From Sphingomonas sp. HMP9 (GTDB lineage Bacteria; Pseudomonadota; Alphaproteobacteria; Sphingomonadales; Sphingomonadaceae): DNA of 64,000 nucleotides. Below are positions 54,080 through 63,166 of the stretch, one piece after another. The stretch spans positions 186,001 through 250,000 of the forward strand of contig NZ_AP022673.1 of NCBI RefSeq assembly GCF_013374115.1. The letters run 5' to 3'. Both the position numbers and the translations under genes were made by a program. Positions within the stretch are counted from its first letter, which is position 1. Every line of letters starts with the position of its first letter. A model generated the notes under the pieces. That model saw only the letters and a program-made list of their open reading frames with translations. It did no database searches and was not told the origin of the DNA.

Positions 54080-54463
54080 ATGACGCCCTCGGCCACGCAT
54101 ACCCACCGCTTCGCCGGCCTCGATCGCTATGCGATCGGGCTGTCGGGCCTGTGCATGGTACATTGCCTGGCGACCTCGGTGCTGGTCGCGCTCATGTCGA
54201 CCGCGGGCGGTTTCCTGCTCGATCCGATCTTCCACGAAATCGGCCTGACGATCGCGATCGGCCTCGGCGCGTTGGCGCTCGGACGCGGCGTGCTCCACCA
54301 TGGGTATATGATGCCTGCCGCTATGGGTGCGCTCGGGCTTGGCATCATGGCCGGCGCGATGACGCTGCCGCACGATAGTGGTGGAGGCGAGACGCTGTGG
54401 ACGATCGTCGGCGTCGGGCTGCTGGCGTTCGGTCACGATCTCAACCGTCGCGCGGACAGTTAA
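54080..54463 (+). CDS. MerC-domain membrane protein
   Basis: The 127-residue protein has four hydrophobic helices and the MerC-like metal motif in the first (GLCMVHCLATSVLVAL, Cys-x-x-x-Cys with His). MerC moves Hg(II) across the inner membrane; chromosomal relatives next to Fur/Zur regulators are proposed to handle zinc or other metals. No mer genes are nearby, so mercury transport is not implied. The start MTPSATH is favoured by family length. The Zur-like gene begins 41 bp downstream. Confidence 0.85.
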   Translation: MTPSATHTHRFAGLDRYAIGLSGLCMVHCLATSVLVALMSTAGGFLLDPIFHEIGLTIAIGLGALALGRGVLHHGYMMPAAMGALGLGIMAGAMTLPHDSGGGETLWTIVGVGLLAFGHDLNRRADS

Positions 54464-54504
54464 GTCGGGTTGCTGGAACCCCTTCGGCACCTTACTTCAC
54501 TACC

Positions 54505-54972
54505 ATGGCGCACGCTCACCAACACACCGAACCGCAAGGCGCCGACCTGACCGTCGCGGCACAATCGACGCTCGAAAAGGCGGGAGAGCAGTGGACGACG
54601 ATGCGCGCCAGCGTGTTCGCCGCGCTGGCCAGCTTCGAGAAACCAGCGTCCGCCTACGACATCGCCGAAGCCGTCTCCAAGGCGGAAGGTCGCCGCGTCG
54701 CCGCGAACAGCGTGTACCGCATCCTCGATCTGTTCGTCGGCGCCAATCTCGCGCGGCGAGTCGAGAGCGCCAACGCGTACGTCGCCAACGCGCATCCCGA
54801 CTGTCTGCACGACTGCATCTTCCTGGTCTGCGACTCGTGTGGCCAGACGACGCATCTCGACAACGACACCATCACCAAGGGTGTCCGCAATGCGGCGGAG
54901 GCAGCGGGTTTCTCGCCTGTCCGCCCTGTGATCGAAGTCCGCGGTCGCTGTGCGGAGTGCGAAGCGAAGTAG
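54505..54972 (+). CDS. zur: Fur-family regulator, probably Zur
   Basis: The 155-residue metalloregulator has a winged helix (SAYDIAEAVSKAEGRRVAANSVYRILDLF, residues 49-77) and a metal-binding dimerisation domain. Two Cys pairs, CDSC (about 112-115) and CAEC near the end, form the structural zinc site, and HPDCLHDCIF supplies further ligands. The N-terminus is His-rich (MAHAHQH). This layout, and linkage to a MerC-like transporter, favours Zur over Fur; the assignment is not certain. Start ATG lies 41 bp after the MerC stop. Confidence 0.82.
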   Translation: MAHAHQHTEPQGADLTVAAQSTLEKAGEQWTTMRASVFAALASFEKPASAYDIAEAVSKAEGRRVAANSVYRILDLFVGANLARRVESANAYVANAHPDCLHDCIFLVCDSCGQTTHLDNDTITKGVRNAAEAAGFSPVRPVIEVRGRCAECEAK

Positions 54973-55032
54973 CCTTTGCCTCTTAGACTGGGCGCAGCCG
55001 ATCGATCCTCCCCCTGCGGGGGAGGACCAGGT

Positions 55033-55566
55033 TTAGGCCAAGTTCTTCCCCATCCGGATCATCGGTACCGGCACGTTTCCCGGCGTCTCGATCCGCTCGA
55101 TCGGCATATATCCGCAAGCCCGGTACAGCGGCTCTCCCGCCAGCGTCGCCATCATCTCCGCCCGCGCGAATCCCGCTTCGCGAGCGGCCGTCTCGCAAAC
55201 CGACAGCACCAGCCGCCCGACACCGCGCCGAACGAAATCCGGATCGGTATACATCGCCCGGATCCGCGCCGCGTCGTGCGCCGGATCGAGCAGCGCCGCA
55301 TCCCGCAACGCCGTGCTGTGATCGCCGCCGTAGAGTGTCGCCCGTCGACTCCATCCACCACATCCGGCCAGTCGTCCGCTCGCCTCGACGAGCAGGTACG
55401 TCCCGTCCGCGATCAGCTGCGTATCGAGTCCCATCACCGCTTGGCTCGCAACGACCTGTGCCGGCGTCAGGAAATCCACCTGCAACGCGCCGATTGCCCG
55501 CGCCATCAAGGCTGCGATCGCGGGAATGTCCGCCGTGACGGCAGCACGGTGCGTAAAGTTCATCAT
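55033..55566 (-). CDS. GNAT-family N-acetyltransferase
   Basis: The 177-residue protein has GNAT motifs: THRAAVTADIPAIAALMARA at the start, AMYTDPDFVRRGVGRLVLSVCE (the acetyl-CoA P-loop R-R-G-V-G) and AEMMATLAGEPLYRACGYMP. The acceptor is unknown. Two adjacent ATG codons are possible starts; GGAAG lies 7 nt before the first. It is divergent from dxs with 89 bp between starts. Confidence 0.88.
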   Translation of the reverse strand: MMNFTHRAAVTADIPAIAALMARAIGALQVDFLTPAQVVASQAVMGLDTQLIADGTYLLVEASGRLAGCGGWSRRATLYGGDHSTALRDAALLDPAHDAARIRAMYTDPDFVRRGVGRLVLSVCETAAREAGFARAEMMATLAGEPLYRACGYMPIERIETPGNVPVPMIRMGKNLA

Positions 55567-55655
55567 TGTGCACTTCCCGAGCGATTTCAGCGCGAATGCT
55601 ACGTCAACACACGGTAACAATCGACACGATACCCGCGCTGCATTAAGCCGGTCCA

Positions 55656-57578
55656 ATGGCCGACCTTCCTGCGACACCGCTGCTCGACATCGTTTCGACT
55701 CCCGCCGACCTTCGCAAGCTGCGTCCGGACCAACTCCGTCAACTCGCCGACGAACTGCGTACCGAGACGATCTCCGCAGTCGGCACCACCGGCGGCCATC
55801 TCGGCTCGGGCCTGGGCGTAGTCGAGCTGACCACCGCGATCCACTATGTCTTCGACACCCCGCGCGACCGCCTGGTGTGGGACGTCGGCCATCAATGCTA
55901 TCCGCACAAGATCCTCACCGGGCGCCGCGATCGCATCCGCACGCTCCGACAGGGCGGGGGGCTCAGCGGCTTCACGAAGCGTAGCGAGAGCGAATATGAC
56001 CCGTTCGGCGCGGCGCATTCGTCCACTTCGATCTCCGCGGCCTTGGGCTTTGCGGTTGCCAACAAGATCGCGGGTACGCCGGGCAAGGGCATCGCGGTGA
56101 TCGGCGACGGCGCGATGTCCGCGGGCATGGCGTACGAGGCTATGAACAATGCCGAGCAGGCCGGTAACCGCCTGGTCGTGATCCTCAACGACAACGACAT
56201 GTCGATCGCGCCCCCGGTGGGCGGCCTGTCTGCCTATCTGAGCCGAATCGTGTCGAGCCGCGAGTTTTTGGGCATTCGCGAGCTTGCCAAGAAGCTTGCC
56301 CGCCGCCTGCCGCGTCCGTTCCACAACGCCGCACGGAAGACCGACGAGTTCGCGCGCGGCATGACGATGGGGGGCACGCTGTTCGAAGAACTCGGCTTTT
56401 ATTATGTCGGCCCGATCGACGGGCATAACCTGGAGCACCTGATCCCGGTGCTCGAGAATGTCCGCGATGCGGAGGAGGGCCCGATCCTCGTCCACGTCGT
56501 CACCAAGAAGGGCAAGGGCTACGCCCCCGCCGAGGCCGCCGCGGACAAATATCACGGCGTCCAGAAGTTCGACGTGATCTCCGGCGTCCAGACCAAGGCC
56601 CCCCCGGGGCCGCCGCAATACCAGAACGTCTTCGGCGCGCAGCTCGTCGCCGAGGCTGCCAAGGACGACCGGATCTGCGCGATTACCGCGGCGATGCCGT
56701 CGGGTACCGGACTCGACGCGTTCGCCAAGGCCTATCCCGACCGGTTCTTCGACGTCGGCATCGCCGAGCAGCACGGCGTCACCTTTGCCGCTGGCCTCGC
56801 TGCACAAGGCATGCGGCCGTTCTGCGCGATCTATTCGACGTTCCTCCAGCGCGCCTATGATCAGGTCGTGCACGACGTCGCGATCCAGAACCTGCCGGTC
56901 CGGTTCGCGATCGATCGCGCGGGCCTCGTGGGGGCGGACGGCGCGACTCACGCCGGATCGTTCGACGTCACCTACCTTGCGACGCTCCCGAACTTCGTCG
57001 TGATGGCGGCGGCGGACGAGGCCGAACTCGTCCACATGACTCATACCGCGGCGCAGTATGACACCGGCCCGATCGCGCTGCGCTATCCGCGTGGCAACGG
57101 CACTGGTGTCGCGCTGCCCGAGACGCCGCAGCTTCTGGAAATCGGCAAGGGGCGTGTCGTTCGCGAGGGCAAGGCCGTCGCGATCCTGTCGCTCGGTACG
57201 CGTCTGGAGGAGGCCCTTAAAGCCGCCGAAATACTCGAGGCGAAGGGCCTGTCGACCACCGTGGCCGATCTTCGGTTCGCCAAGCCGCTCGACGTCGACC
57301 TGATCCGCAAGCTGCTCACCACGCATGAAGTCGCGGTGACGATCGAGGAGAACTCGGTTGGTGGCTTCGGCGCGCACGTCCTGACGATGGCGTCGGACGA
57401 GGGCCTGATCGACGGCGGGCTCAAGCTGCGCACGTTGCGCCTGCCTGACATGTATCAGGATCAGGACAAGCCCGAAGTCCAGTACGCCGAAGCCGGTCTC
57501 GACGCGACCGCGCTGGTGGATACCGTGCTCAAGGCGCTTCGTCACAATTCGGGCGGGGTCGCCGAAGCGCGCGCATGA
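55656..57578 (+). CDS. dxs: 1-deoxy-D-xylulose-5-phosphate synthase
   Basis: DXS joins pyruvate and glyceraldehyde 3-phosphate in the first step of the MEP isoprenoid pathway, using thiamine diphosphate. The 640-residue product has the early His region [35 protein letters not shown], the ThDP motif [17 protein letters not shown]...NDNDMSI and the transketolase pyrimidine-site segment [18 protein letters not shown]. Length and order are standard. Its stop overlaps the start of a small membrane-protein gene by 4 bp. Confidence 0.98.
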   Translation: MADLPATPLLDIVSTPADLRKLRPDQLRQLADELRTETISAVGTTGGHLGSGLGVVELTTAIHYVFDTPRDRLVWDVGHQCYPHKILTGRRDRIRTLRQGGGLSGFTKRSESEYDPFGAAHSSTSISAALGFAVANKIAGTPGKGIAVIGDGAMSAGMAYEAMNNAEQAGNRLVVILNDNDMSIAPPVGGLSAYLSRIVSSREFLGIRELAKKLARRLPRPFHNAARKTDEFARGMTMGGTLFEELGFYYVGPIDGHNLEHLIPVLENVRDAEEGPILVHVVTKKGKGYAPAEAAADKYHGVQKFDVISGVQTKAPPGPPQYQNVFGAQLVAEAAKDDRICAITAAMPSGTGLDAFAKAYPDRFFDVGIAEQHGVTFAAGLAAQGMRPFCAIYSTFLQRAYDQVVHDVAIQNLPVRFAIDRAGLVGADGATHAGSFDVTYLATLPNFVVMAAADEAELVHMTHTAAQYDTGPIALRYPRGNGTGVALPETPQLLEIGKGRVVREGKAVAILSLGTRLEEALKAAEILEAKGLSTTVADLRFAKPLDVDLIRKLLTTHEVAVTIEENSVGGFGAHVLTMASDEGLIDGGLKLRTLRLPDMYQDQDKPEVQYAEAGLDATALVDTVLKALRHNSGGVAEARA

Positions 57579-57742
57579 CGGGACCGACCAAGGGAATCGT
57601 GATCATCGTTCTGGCGGTGATCGTGGTCGTGTCGCTCAACATTGCGATGTGGCGTCGGATGCGGGGTGGGCTCGCCGCGGCGAAAGCCGAGCAGGTGGCT
57701 AACCCCGAACTGTTCGATGAGGACGGTTCTCGGATTTCGTGA
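57575..57742 (+). CDS. Small single-span membrane protein coupled to dxs
   Basis: A 55-codon frame begins with ATG inside the dxs stop (ATGA). It encodes a short N-terminus (MTGPTKG), one strongly hydrophobic helix ([17 protein letters not shown], residues 8-24), a basic stretch (MWRRMRGG) that would face the cytoplasm, and a charged tail. G/C-rich third positions match neighbouring genes. The function is unknown. Translational coupling suggests co-regulation with isoprenoid synthesis or simply use of the promoter. Confidence 0.72.
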   Translation: MTGPTKGIVIIVLAVIVVVSLNIAMWRRMRGGLAAAKAEQVANPELFDEDGSRIS

Positions 57743-57762
57743 CGGAGCTCCACCCTCTGAGG

Positions 57763-57868
57763 ACTACCCCGGCGAAGGCCGGGGCCCAGTTGGTGAGGTC
57801 GCAGTAACGGCGGACTGTGGTCCGTTAGCGGCGTCCCCCAACTGGGCCCCGGCCTTCGCCGGGGTAGT
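57763..57868. repeat. Dispersed inverted repeat, family A, intact copy
   Basis: Arms ccccggcgaaggccggggcc and gggccccggccttcgccggg with outer actac/gtagt extensions. It lies between the convergent small-protein and hydrolase genes. Confidence 0.88.
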
Positions 57869-57890
57869 GTTTATAGTTTGGTCGGCAGGG

Positions 57891-58562
57891 TTAGCCGCCC
57901 AGATAATGCGTGTGCGCGGCATCGGTCGCACTCACCGCCAGGATCGAGCGTGCGACGCTCGGCGGCAAGGCCTGGCCCCGACCATCGCCACTTGCCGCGA
58001 TGACCCGGTCCAGCAGATCCTGCCCCTCGCGCCACCAGCCTATCCCGCTCGCGGCGTTCAGATGTCCCTGCGGGCCGGCGTCGACGAAGTGACTGCCCCA
58101 ATCGGCAGCCATGCTGTGCGCGCGTTCCGGCGTGACCCAGGGGTCGTCGCTGCTGGCCACCACGATCGACGGGAACGGCAAAGAGGTCCTCGGCGTCGGC
58201 GAAAAGCCCTTCAGCTCCGCCTGCGCGCCACCGCCATCGACGTCCGCCGGCGCCACCAGCAAGGCACCCGCCACCGGCCAGCCATAAGGTTGCGGGCTGA
58301 GTTCGGCCCACCATGCCACCGCGAGACACCCCAGGCTGTGTGCGGCGAGGATCACCGGCGCGTCCGCGCGACGGATCGCCTCGTCGAACCGCGTCACCCA
58401 GGCGTTGCGGTGCGGCGTGTGCCACATGCCGAGCTCGACGCGGACCGTATCGGGCCGGGCGTCTTCCCATAACGTCTGCCAATGCGAAGGGCCCGAACCA
58501 CCAAGACCCGGCAGGGTCAGGATCGTCGGCTGGACGGCATCATACGGTGCGAAAGAACCCAC
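57891..58562 (-). CDS. RBBP9/YdeN-family alpha/beta hydrolase
   Basis: The 223-residue serine-hydrolase-like protein has LTLPGLGGSGPSHWQTLWE at the start, nucleophile box HSLGCLAV (Ser in G/H-S-L-G), acid region VASSDDPWVTPERA and catalytic His in DAGPQGHLNAASG. This matches the RBBP9/YdeN family. The start is a GTG (58560-58562) with a strong AAGGAG 7 nt upstream; no ATG exists near the conserved N-terminus. The substrate is unknown. Confidence 0.88.
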   Translation of the reverse strand: MGSFAPYDAVQPTILTLPGLGGSGPSHWQTLWEDARPDTVRVELGMWHTPHRNAWVTRFDEAIRRADAPVILAAHSLGCLAVAWWAELSPQPYGWPVAGALLVAPADVDGGGAQAELKGFSPTPRTSLPFPSIVVASSDDPWVTPERAHSMAADWGSHFVDAGPQGHLNAASGIGWWREGQDLLDRVIAASGDGRGQALPPSVARSILAVSATDAAHTHYLGG

Positions 58563-58736
58563 AGCGCTTCTCCTTCTCCAAAACCTCGTTCTGCGAGGTC
58601 GGGAGCGTGGCCGAAGGTACGCCATCCGGTCACGATCCCATGCCCTGGATCTAATCCTACTCATTCGGTAGGCAATGACATTGCGGCGAAAGGAAGGCAG
58701 CTTGCGGCAATTGGATCGGGCGGCAATAGCGGCCCG

Positions 58737-59519
58737 ATGGCAAAGATACGCGCGGACCAGATGCTGGTCGACAGAGGCCTCGTCGAGTCGCGGACGCGCG
58801 CGCAGGCATTGATCATGGCGGGCCTCGTGTTCGCGGGCACGAAGAAGGTCGACAAGCCGGGCCAGACCCTGCCCGACGACGTCCTGCTCGACGTGCGCGG
58901 ACGGGATCATCCCTGGGTTTCGCGCGGCGGGATCAAGCTCGCACACGGGCTCGCGCATTTCGGGTGGGACGTGCGCGGCGCAGTCGCGATCGACGTCGGC
59001 TCCTCGACGGGTGGCTTTACCGACGTCATGCTGAAGAATGGCGCCGCCAGGGTCTATGCCGTCGACAGCGGGACCAACCAGCTTGCCTGGGCGCTCCGGC
59101 AGGATGACCGCGTCATCGTCCACGAACAGACCAGCGCGCGGATCCTGACGGCCGCGCATATCCCCGAGCCGATCGATCTGATCGTCTGCGATGCGAGCTT
59201 CATCGGTTTGGCCAAGGTGCTCGAACGGCCGATGTCCTTTGCCAAACCCGATGCGCGGCTGATGGCGCTGGTAAAGCCGCAGTTCGAGGCGGGACGCGGC
59301 GAGGTAGGGAAAGGCGGCGTGGTTCGCGATACCGCGATCCACCAGCGCGTCTGCGAGGAGGTGGCAGCGTGGCTGGCGGGGCAGGGGTGGCGCGTGGTCG
59401 GCGTGGTCGAGAGCCCGATCACGGGACCCGAGGGTAATGTGGAGTTCCTGATTGCCGCTTTGCATGGTGAGCGTTCGACGGTGGAACAGTTGGAGTCCGA
59501 CGCGCTAAGCGATCCCTAG
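58737..59519 (+). CDS. tlyA: TlyA-family rRNA 2'-O-methyltransferase
   Basis: The 260-residue enzyme combines an N-terminal S4 RNA-binding domain (RADQMLVDRGLVESRTRAQALIMAG is the region, residues 5-29) with an FtsJ-like Rossmann methyltransferase. The latter has AIDVGSSTGGFTDVML for SAM binding and LIVCDASFIGL. TlyA methylates cytidines in 16S and, in some bacteria, 23S rRNA, affecting capreomycin sensitivity. In many alphaproteobacteria tlyA follows dxs, as here. A divergent hydrolase gene and a repeat lie between. Confidence 0.93.
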   Translation: MAKIRADQMLVDRGLVESRTRAQALIMAGLVFAGTKKVDKPGQTLPDDVLLDVRGRDHPWVSRGGIKLAHGLAHFGWDVRGAVAIDVGSSTGGFTDVMLKNGAARVYAVDSGTNQLAWALRQDDRVIVHEQTSARILTAAHIPEPIDLIVCDASFIGLAKVLERPMSFAKPDARLMALVKPQFEAGRGEVGKGGVVRDTAIHQRVCEEVAAWLAGQGWRVVGVVESPITGPEGNVEFLIAALHGERSTVEQLESDALSDP

Positions 59520-59527
59520 TCACCACC

Positions 59528-59609
59528 GTCGTCCTGACGACAGTCAGGACCCAAGGTGCCGAGCGCGGCCTTGCTTGGCTCTGGATCCTGACTTTCGTCA
59601 GGATGACGA
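59528..59609. repeat. Dispersed inverted repeat, family C, copy 3
   Basis: Right arm ctgactttcgtcaggatgac is identical to the other copies. The left arm has three changes (gtcgtcctgacgacagtcag). It begins 8 bp after the tlyA stop. Confidence 0.85.
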
Positions 59610-59787
59610 GTAACGTGTGACATACCCGAGACCGCGGCAGATGCTCTCCACCGTGCCGGAATGAACCACTAGCGGAACGATTCTTCACCAAACTCGGTTT
59701 ACCGATCGCCAAATGCGCGCCAGGACGAGCCCGCGTAGAGACGGAAGGACGTGTGTGGGCGGTATCGCTTCGAAGGGCCAGTTGAGG

Positions 59788-60306
59788 ATGTCGTTCCTCC
59801 GCTGGGCGGTCGTGACCGTGCCCCTGATCCTGTTGCTGGGGTTCGTTTCCGGTCGATCGGTCAGCGTCGGCAGCGAGAATGGCTGGTACGCGGCGCTTGC
59901 CAAGCCCGCGCTGAACCCGCCGGGCTGGGTGTTCCCCATTGCGTGGACCACGCTCTACATCCTGATCGGGCTTGCGCTCGCGATGATCCTCAATGCCCGT
60001 GGCGCTCGGTTGCGCGGACTTGCGGTCGCCTTGTTCGTCGGACAGTTCGTGCTCAACCTTGCCTGGACGCCGATCTTCTTCGGTGCGCACGAGATCGGTT
60101 TGTCGGTACTGGTGATCGTTGCGATGCTGGCACTCTCCATCGCCGCGACTTTCGTGTTTGCGCGGATTCGCCCCGCCGCAGCGTGGCTGATGGTGCCGTA
60201 CATGGTGTGGATCAGCTTTGCCGGCGTGCTCGCCTTCAGCATCGGGCAGTTGAACCCCGATGCCGAAACCCTTGCACCCGCGCCGCATACGTCCCAAATG
60301 CTGTGA
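59788..60306 (+). CDS. tspO: TspO/MBR family tryptophan-rich sensory protein
   Basis: The 172-residue inner-membrane protein has five hydrophobic helices and the TspO segments NGWYAALAKPALNPPGWVFPIAWTTLYILIG (residues 32-62 region) and QFVLNLAWTPIFFGAHEIG. TspO binds porphyrins and affects tetrapyrrole and stress metabolism. The N-terminus is placed at MSFLRWAV, where the first helix begins. Confidence 0.93.
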   Translation: MSFLRWAVVTVPLILLLGFVSGRSVSVGSENGWYAALAKPALNPPGWVFPIAWTTLYILIGLALAMILNARGARLRGLAVALFVGQFVLNLAWTPIFFGAHEIGLSVLVIVAMLALSIAATFVFARIRPAAAWLMVPYMVWISFAGVLAFSIGQLNPDAETLAPAPHTSQML

Positions 60307-60345
60307 CGCAGCACTCACTGCGACAGACTTTGGGATTTTGAAGCA

Positions 60346-60633
60346 ATGCAGTCCGAAAACCGCGTGTTCGACGATATCGTCAAGGTCTTGAACGGTGCTG
60401 CCGGTACGCTTGCGGGCGTTGGTCGCGAAGCCGGTTCCGGTGCGCGGGAACGCGCGCGCGAATGGCTCGGCGGGCTCGACTTCGTGAGCCGCGAAGAGTT
60501 CGACGCGGTCAAGGCTATGGCCGCTGCAGCGCGCGATGAAAACGACGTGTTGAAGGCTCGGCTCGATGCGCTCGATGCCAAATTCGCGGCACAATCGACA
60601 GTAAATGCGCCGTTCGGGGCGTCGGTCGACTGA
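60346..60633 (+). CDS. ubiK: Ubiquinone biosynthesis accessory factor UbiK
   Basis: This 95-residue BMFP-domain (YqiC/UbiK) protein has an N-terminal amphipathic helix and a C-terminal coiled coil. The conserved segment is DFVSREEFDAVKAMAAAARDEND, with LKARLDALDAKF continuing the heptads. UbiK helps the Ubi complex assemble aerobic ubiquinone. It starts 39 bp after tspO and lies upstream of the YbjN gene. Confidence 0.9.
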   Translation: MQSENRVFDDIVKVLNGAAGTLAGVGREAGSGARERAREWLGGLDFVSREEFDAVKAMAAAARDENDVLKARLDALDAKFAAQSTVNAPFGASVD

Positions 60634-60730
60634 CTTTTCCACAGTTTTCCGCAAGATTGGGGCCAATGGGGTTGCCGCGGCGTTTTTGCCTCGGCACCCT
60701 TTGTCGTGCGATAAGGACCGCCAGGACCCT

Positions 60731-61237
60731 ATGATGCTTGAACACGCCGACCACGACCATGAAGACGCTGCCCCGATCGACATGCTCGAGAGCTATTACG
60801 CTGCGCATGGCTGGGAACATGAACGTCATGACGACGAGATTGTTGCCACGGTAAAGGGAAGCTGGACGACCTACGAGCTGCGCGCGCTGTGGCGCGAGGA
60901 TGACAGCGTCCTGCAATTCCTGGCTTTTCCGGACATTAAAGTGCCCGATGAACGTCGCCAGGCGGTCTACGAGACGATCGGACTGGTCAACGAACAACTC
61001 TGGATCGGCCATTTCGAACTCTGGTCGTCGAGCGGCATATTGCTGTTCCGGCATGCGGCGATGGTCGATGGTGGCGAGGAAGGCACGATGTCGCTCGATG
61101 CGGCCGAACTGCTGGTCGAGTCGGCGATCGAGGAATGCGAGCGTTTCTATCCCGTGTTCCAGTTCGTGCTGTGGGGCGGGAAGAGCCCCAAGGAGGCCAT
61201 CGCCGCAGCCCTGATCGAAACGCACGGCGAGGCATGA
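60731..61237 (+). CDS. YbjN domain-containing protein
   Basis: The 168-residue cytoplasmic protein has the YbjN (DUF1790-like) core: ESYYAAHGWEHERHDDEIVATVKGSW, VYETIGLVNEQLWIGHFELWS and ESAIEECERFYPVFQFVLWGGKSP. YbjN proteins influence stress and motility in enterics and may act like chaperones. Two start ATGs sit in tandem. The stop overlaps the proC start by 4 bp. Confidence 0.9.
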   Translation: MMLEHADHDHEDAAPIDMLESYYAAHGWEHERHDDEIVATVKGSWTTYELRALWREDDSVLQFLAFPDIKVPDERRQAVYETIGLVNEQLWIGHFELWSSSGILLFRHAAMVDGGEEGTMSLDAAELLVESAIEECERFYPVFQFVLWGGKSPKEAIAAALIETHGEA

Positions 61238-62049
61238 GGCTGGGCGCAAGCTTTCCGGCGGGGCCGCTGTGGTTGATCGGTTGCGGCAACATGGGCGGGG
61301 CGATGCTGCGCCGTTGGATCGCCGCAGGGCTTGATCCGGCTAGCGTCACCGTCATCACGCGGAGCGGGCAGGGGGCGCCTCAGGGTGTCCGTTCGCTGAC
61401 CGCGCTTCCTGACGAAGATGCCCCTCCCACGTTGATGCTCGCACTCAAGCCGCAACAGATCGATGCGGCGCAGGCGTTGCTGACGACAATGCGCGGTGCG
61501 CCGGGCCTGTTGCTGTCGATCCTCGCCGGCGTCGATCACGCGGCGCTTACCGAGCGGTTCGCAGCGGAGACGATCGTCCGCGCGATGCCGAACCTCCCGG
61601 TGGCCATCGGCAAGGGCGTGACGTCGCTCTACACCGTATGCGCATCGGATGCCGCGGTGGCAGCGGCGGAAGCGTTCGCGGCCCCCCTCGGCCATTACGA
61701 ATGGATCGCGGACGAGGCCCATTTCGACGCCGTGACGGCGCTGGCGGGATGCGGCCCCGGGTTCGTGTTCCGGTTCGCCGACGCGCTTGCTAGGGCTGGC
61801 GTGTCGCTGGGCTTGCCGGCCGAGCAGGCAGCGCGTCTGGCGATCGCGACCTTGGAAGGGTCGGCGATCATGGCCGCCGAGGCTGACGTCTCGCCGGCCG
61901 TACTTGCCGACCGCGTGGCGAGCCCGGGCGGATCGACGCGCGAAGGGCTGAACGTGCTCGACCGGGACGACGCGCTGGTCGCGCTGTTGACGAGGACCTT
62001 GGCTGCCTCGGAACGTCGCAATGCCGAAATGGCTCTGGCGGGACGCTAG
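61234..62049 (+). CDS. proC: Pyrroline-5-carboxylate reductase
   Basis: ProC makes proline from pyrroline-5-carboxylate with NAD(P)H. The 271-residue enzyme has GCGNMGGAM (dinucleotide motif, about residues 16-24), VRAMPNLPVAIGKGVTSLY, and the C-terminal dimer/active site VTALAGCGPGFVFRFADAL and LADRVASPGGSTREGLNVL. It starts within the YbjN stop (ATGA), an arrangement common in sphingomonads (YbjN-proC). Confidence 0.96.
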   Translation: MRLGASFPAGPLWLIGCGNMGGAMLRRWIAAGLDPASVTVITRSGQGAPQGVRSLTALPDEDAPPTLMLALKPQQIDAAQALLTTMRGAPGLLLSILAGVDHAALTERFAAETIVRAMPNLPVAIGKGVTSLYTVCASDAAVAAAEAFAAPLGHYEWIADEAHFDAVTALAGCGPGFVFRFADALARAGVSLGLPAEQAARLAIATLEGSAIMAAEADVSPAVLADRVASPGGSTREGLNVLDRDDALVALLTRTLAASERRNAEMALAGR

Positions 62050-62147
62050 CGCTGACGGCCGGGTGGTGAGACACTAGCCGCGGGATGGTCTCTGTTCGAT
62101 AGCATGGCCGTCCGATCCGGTAGGTCGCGAGACCGGCCGACGCTCGA

Positions 62148-63128
62148 TCAAGCGAAATCGAAGACGCCGCCGGCCGGGGCCGCGATGAACCGGTCGGGCG
62201 CGATGGCGGCTGCGGATAGCGCCTCGGCCAGCGCCGTTTGCGGCGCATCGCGTGCTTCGTCGGTCAGCTGGAAGGTACCCCAGTGGATGCCGAGCGCCCG
62301 TCTGGCGTCGACCTCGGTGAAGATCCGCACCGCTTCGTCGGGATCGACATGCTGTCCGGCCATGAACCAGCGCGGGGCGTAGGCGCCGATCGGGATCAGC
62401 GCGACGTCGGGCGCGCCGAGCCGCTCGCGGATCTGGCCGAAGATCGCGCCATTGCCGTAAGCGGTATCGCCCGTGAACCAGATCGCGCCGGCGGGCGTGT
62501 CGAGCCAGTGGCCGGCCCAGAGCGCCATTCTGACGTCGCTCGGCCAGCGGTTCGCCCAGTGATAGGCGGGCGTGATCGTCGTGGTGATATCGTCGTGGAT
62601 CGTCAGGCGGTCCCACCAGTCGCCGACGACGCATCTGGCGTCGGGCACCGCGGCGCGCAGGATCGTATCGTTGCCAAGCGGCAGAGCGAACAGGGGCGCG
62701 TGTGCTGCCTGCAGCCTGCGCAGGGTGGCGACGTCGAAATGATCGTAATGGCAGTGGCTGATGAGCACCACGTCGATCGGCGGCAGGTCGTCGAAGGCGA
62801 TCCCGGGCGCTGCCACGCGCCTGGGTCCGGCGAACGCGACGGGGCTCGCGCGCTCGGACCAGACCGGATCGGTCAGAATGTTGCGCCCGGCCACCTGGAT
62901 CAGCAGCGACGCGTGCCCGATCATCGTGATGCGGATGCCGTCGACGCGCGCGTCGGGCTTGGCAGCTGTGACCTGCACCGAGCGCGGCCATGTCGACGCG
63001 CCGCGCGCCAGCTTCCACCGCAGTACGTCGCCAAGCCCGTGATCGGTCGGCGCCTGCCCCGGATTGAAGAACCGGAGGCCATCGAAATGGTCGGACGGGG
63101 GACCCTGATAGTAGCGGTTCTGCGGCAT
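62148..63128 (-). CDS. MBL-fold hydrolase (NAPE-PLD/UlaG-like)
   Basis: The 326-residue metallo-hydrolase has the zinc motif HCHYDHFD, TMIGHASLLIQVAG before it, the later His region ITPAYHWANRW, metal Asp in WFTGDTAYG, and the last His in ALGIHWGTFQLTDEA. This set fits the NAPE-PLD-like branch of the metallo-beta-lactamase superfamily, which cleaves phosphodiesters of N-acyl-phosphatidylethanolamines in eukaryotes; bacterial substrates are less clear. The S9 peptidase gene precedes it on the same strand with 38 bp between. Confidence 0.9.
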   Translation of the reverse strand: MPQNRYYQGPPSDHFDGLRFFNPGQAPTDHGLGDVLRWKLARGASTWPRSVQVTAAKPDARVDGIRITMIGHASLLIQVAGRNILTDPVWSERASPVAFAGPRRVAAPGIAFDDLPPIDVVLISHCHYDHFDVATLRRLQAAHAPLFALPLGNDTILRAAVPDARCVVGDWWDRLTIHDDITTTITPAYHWANRWPSDVRMALWAGHWLDTPAGAIWFTGDTAYGNGAIFGQIRERLGAPDVALIPIGAYAPRWFMAGQHVDPDEAVRIFTEVDARRALGIHWGTFQLTDEARDAPQTALAEALSAAAIAPDRFIAAPAGGVFDFA

Positions 63129-63166
63129 GCGCCTGCCTATCCCGAAGTCCCCCGGCCGCCCAGATG

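Noticed and set aside
55599..57545. Long open frame antisense to dxs
   Set aside because: Shadow of dxs, with composition typical of reversed GC-rich coding DNA.
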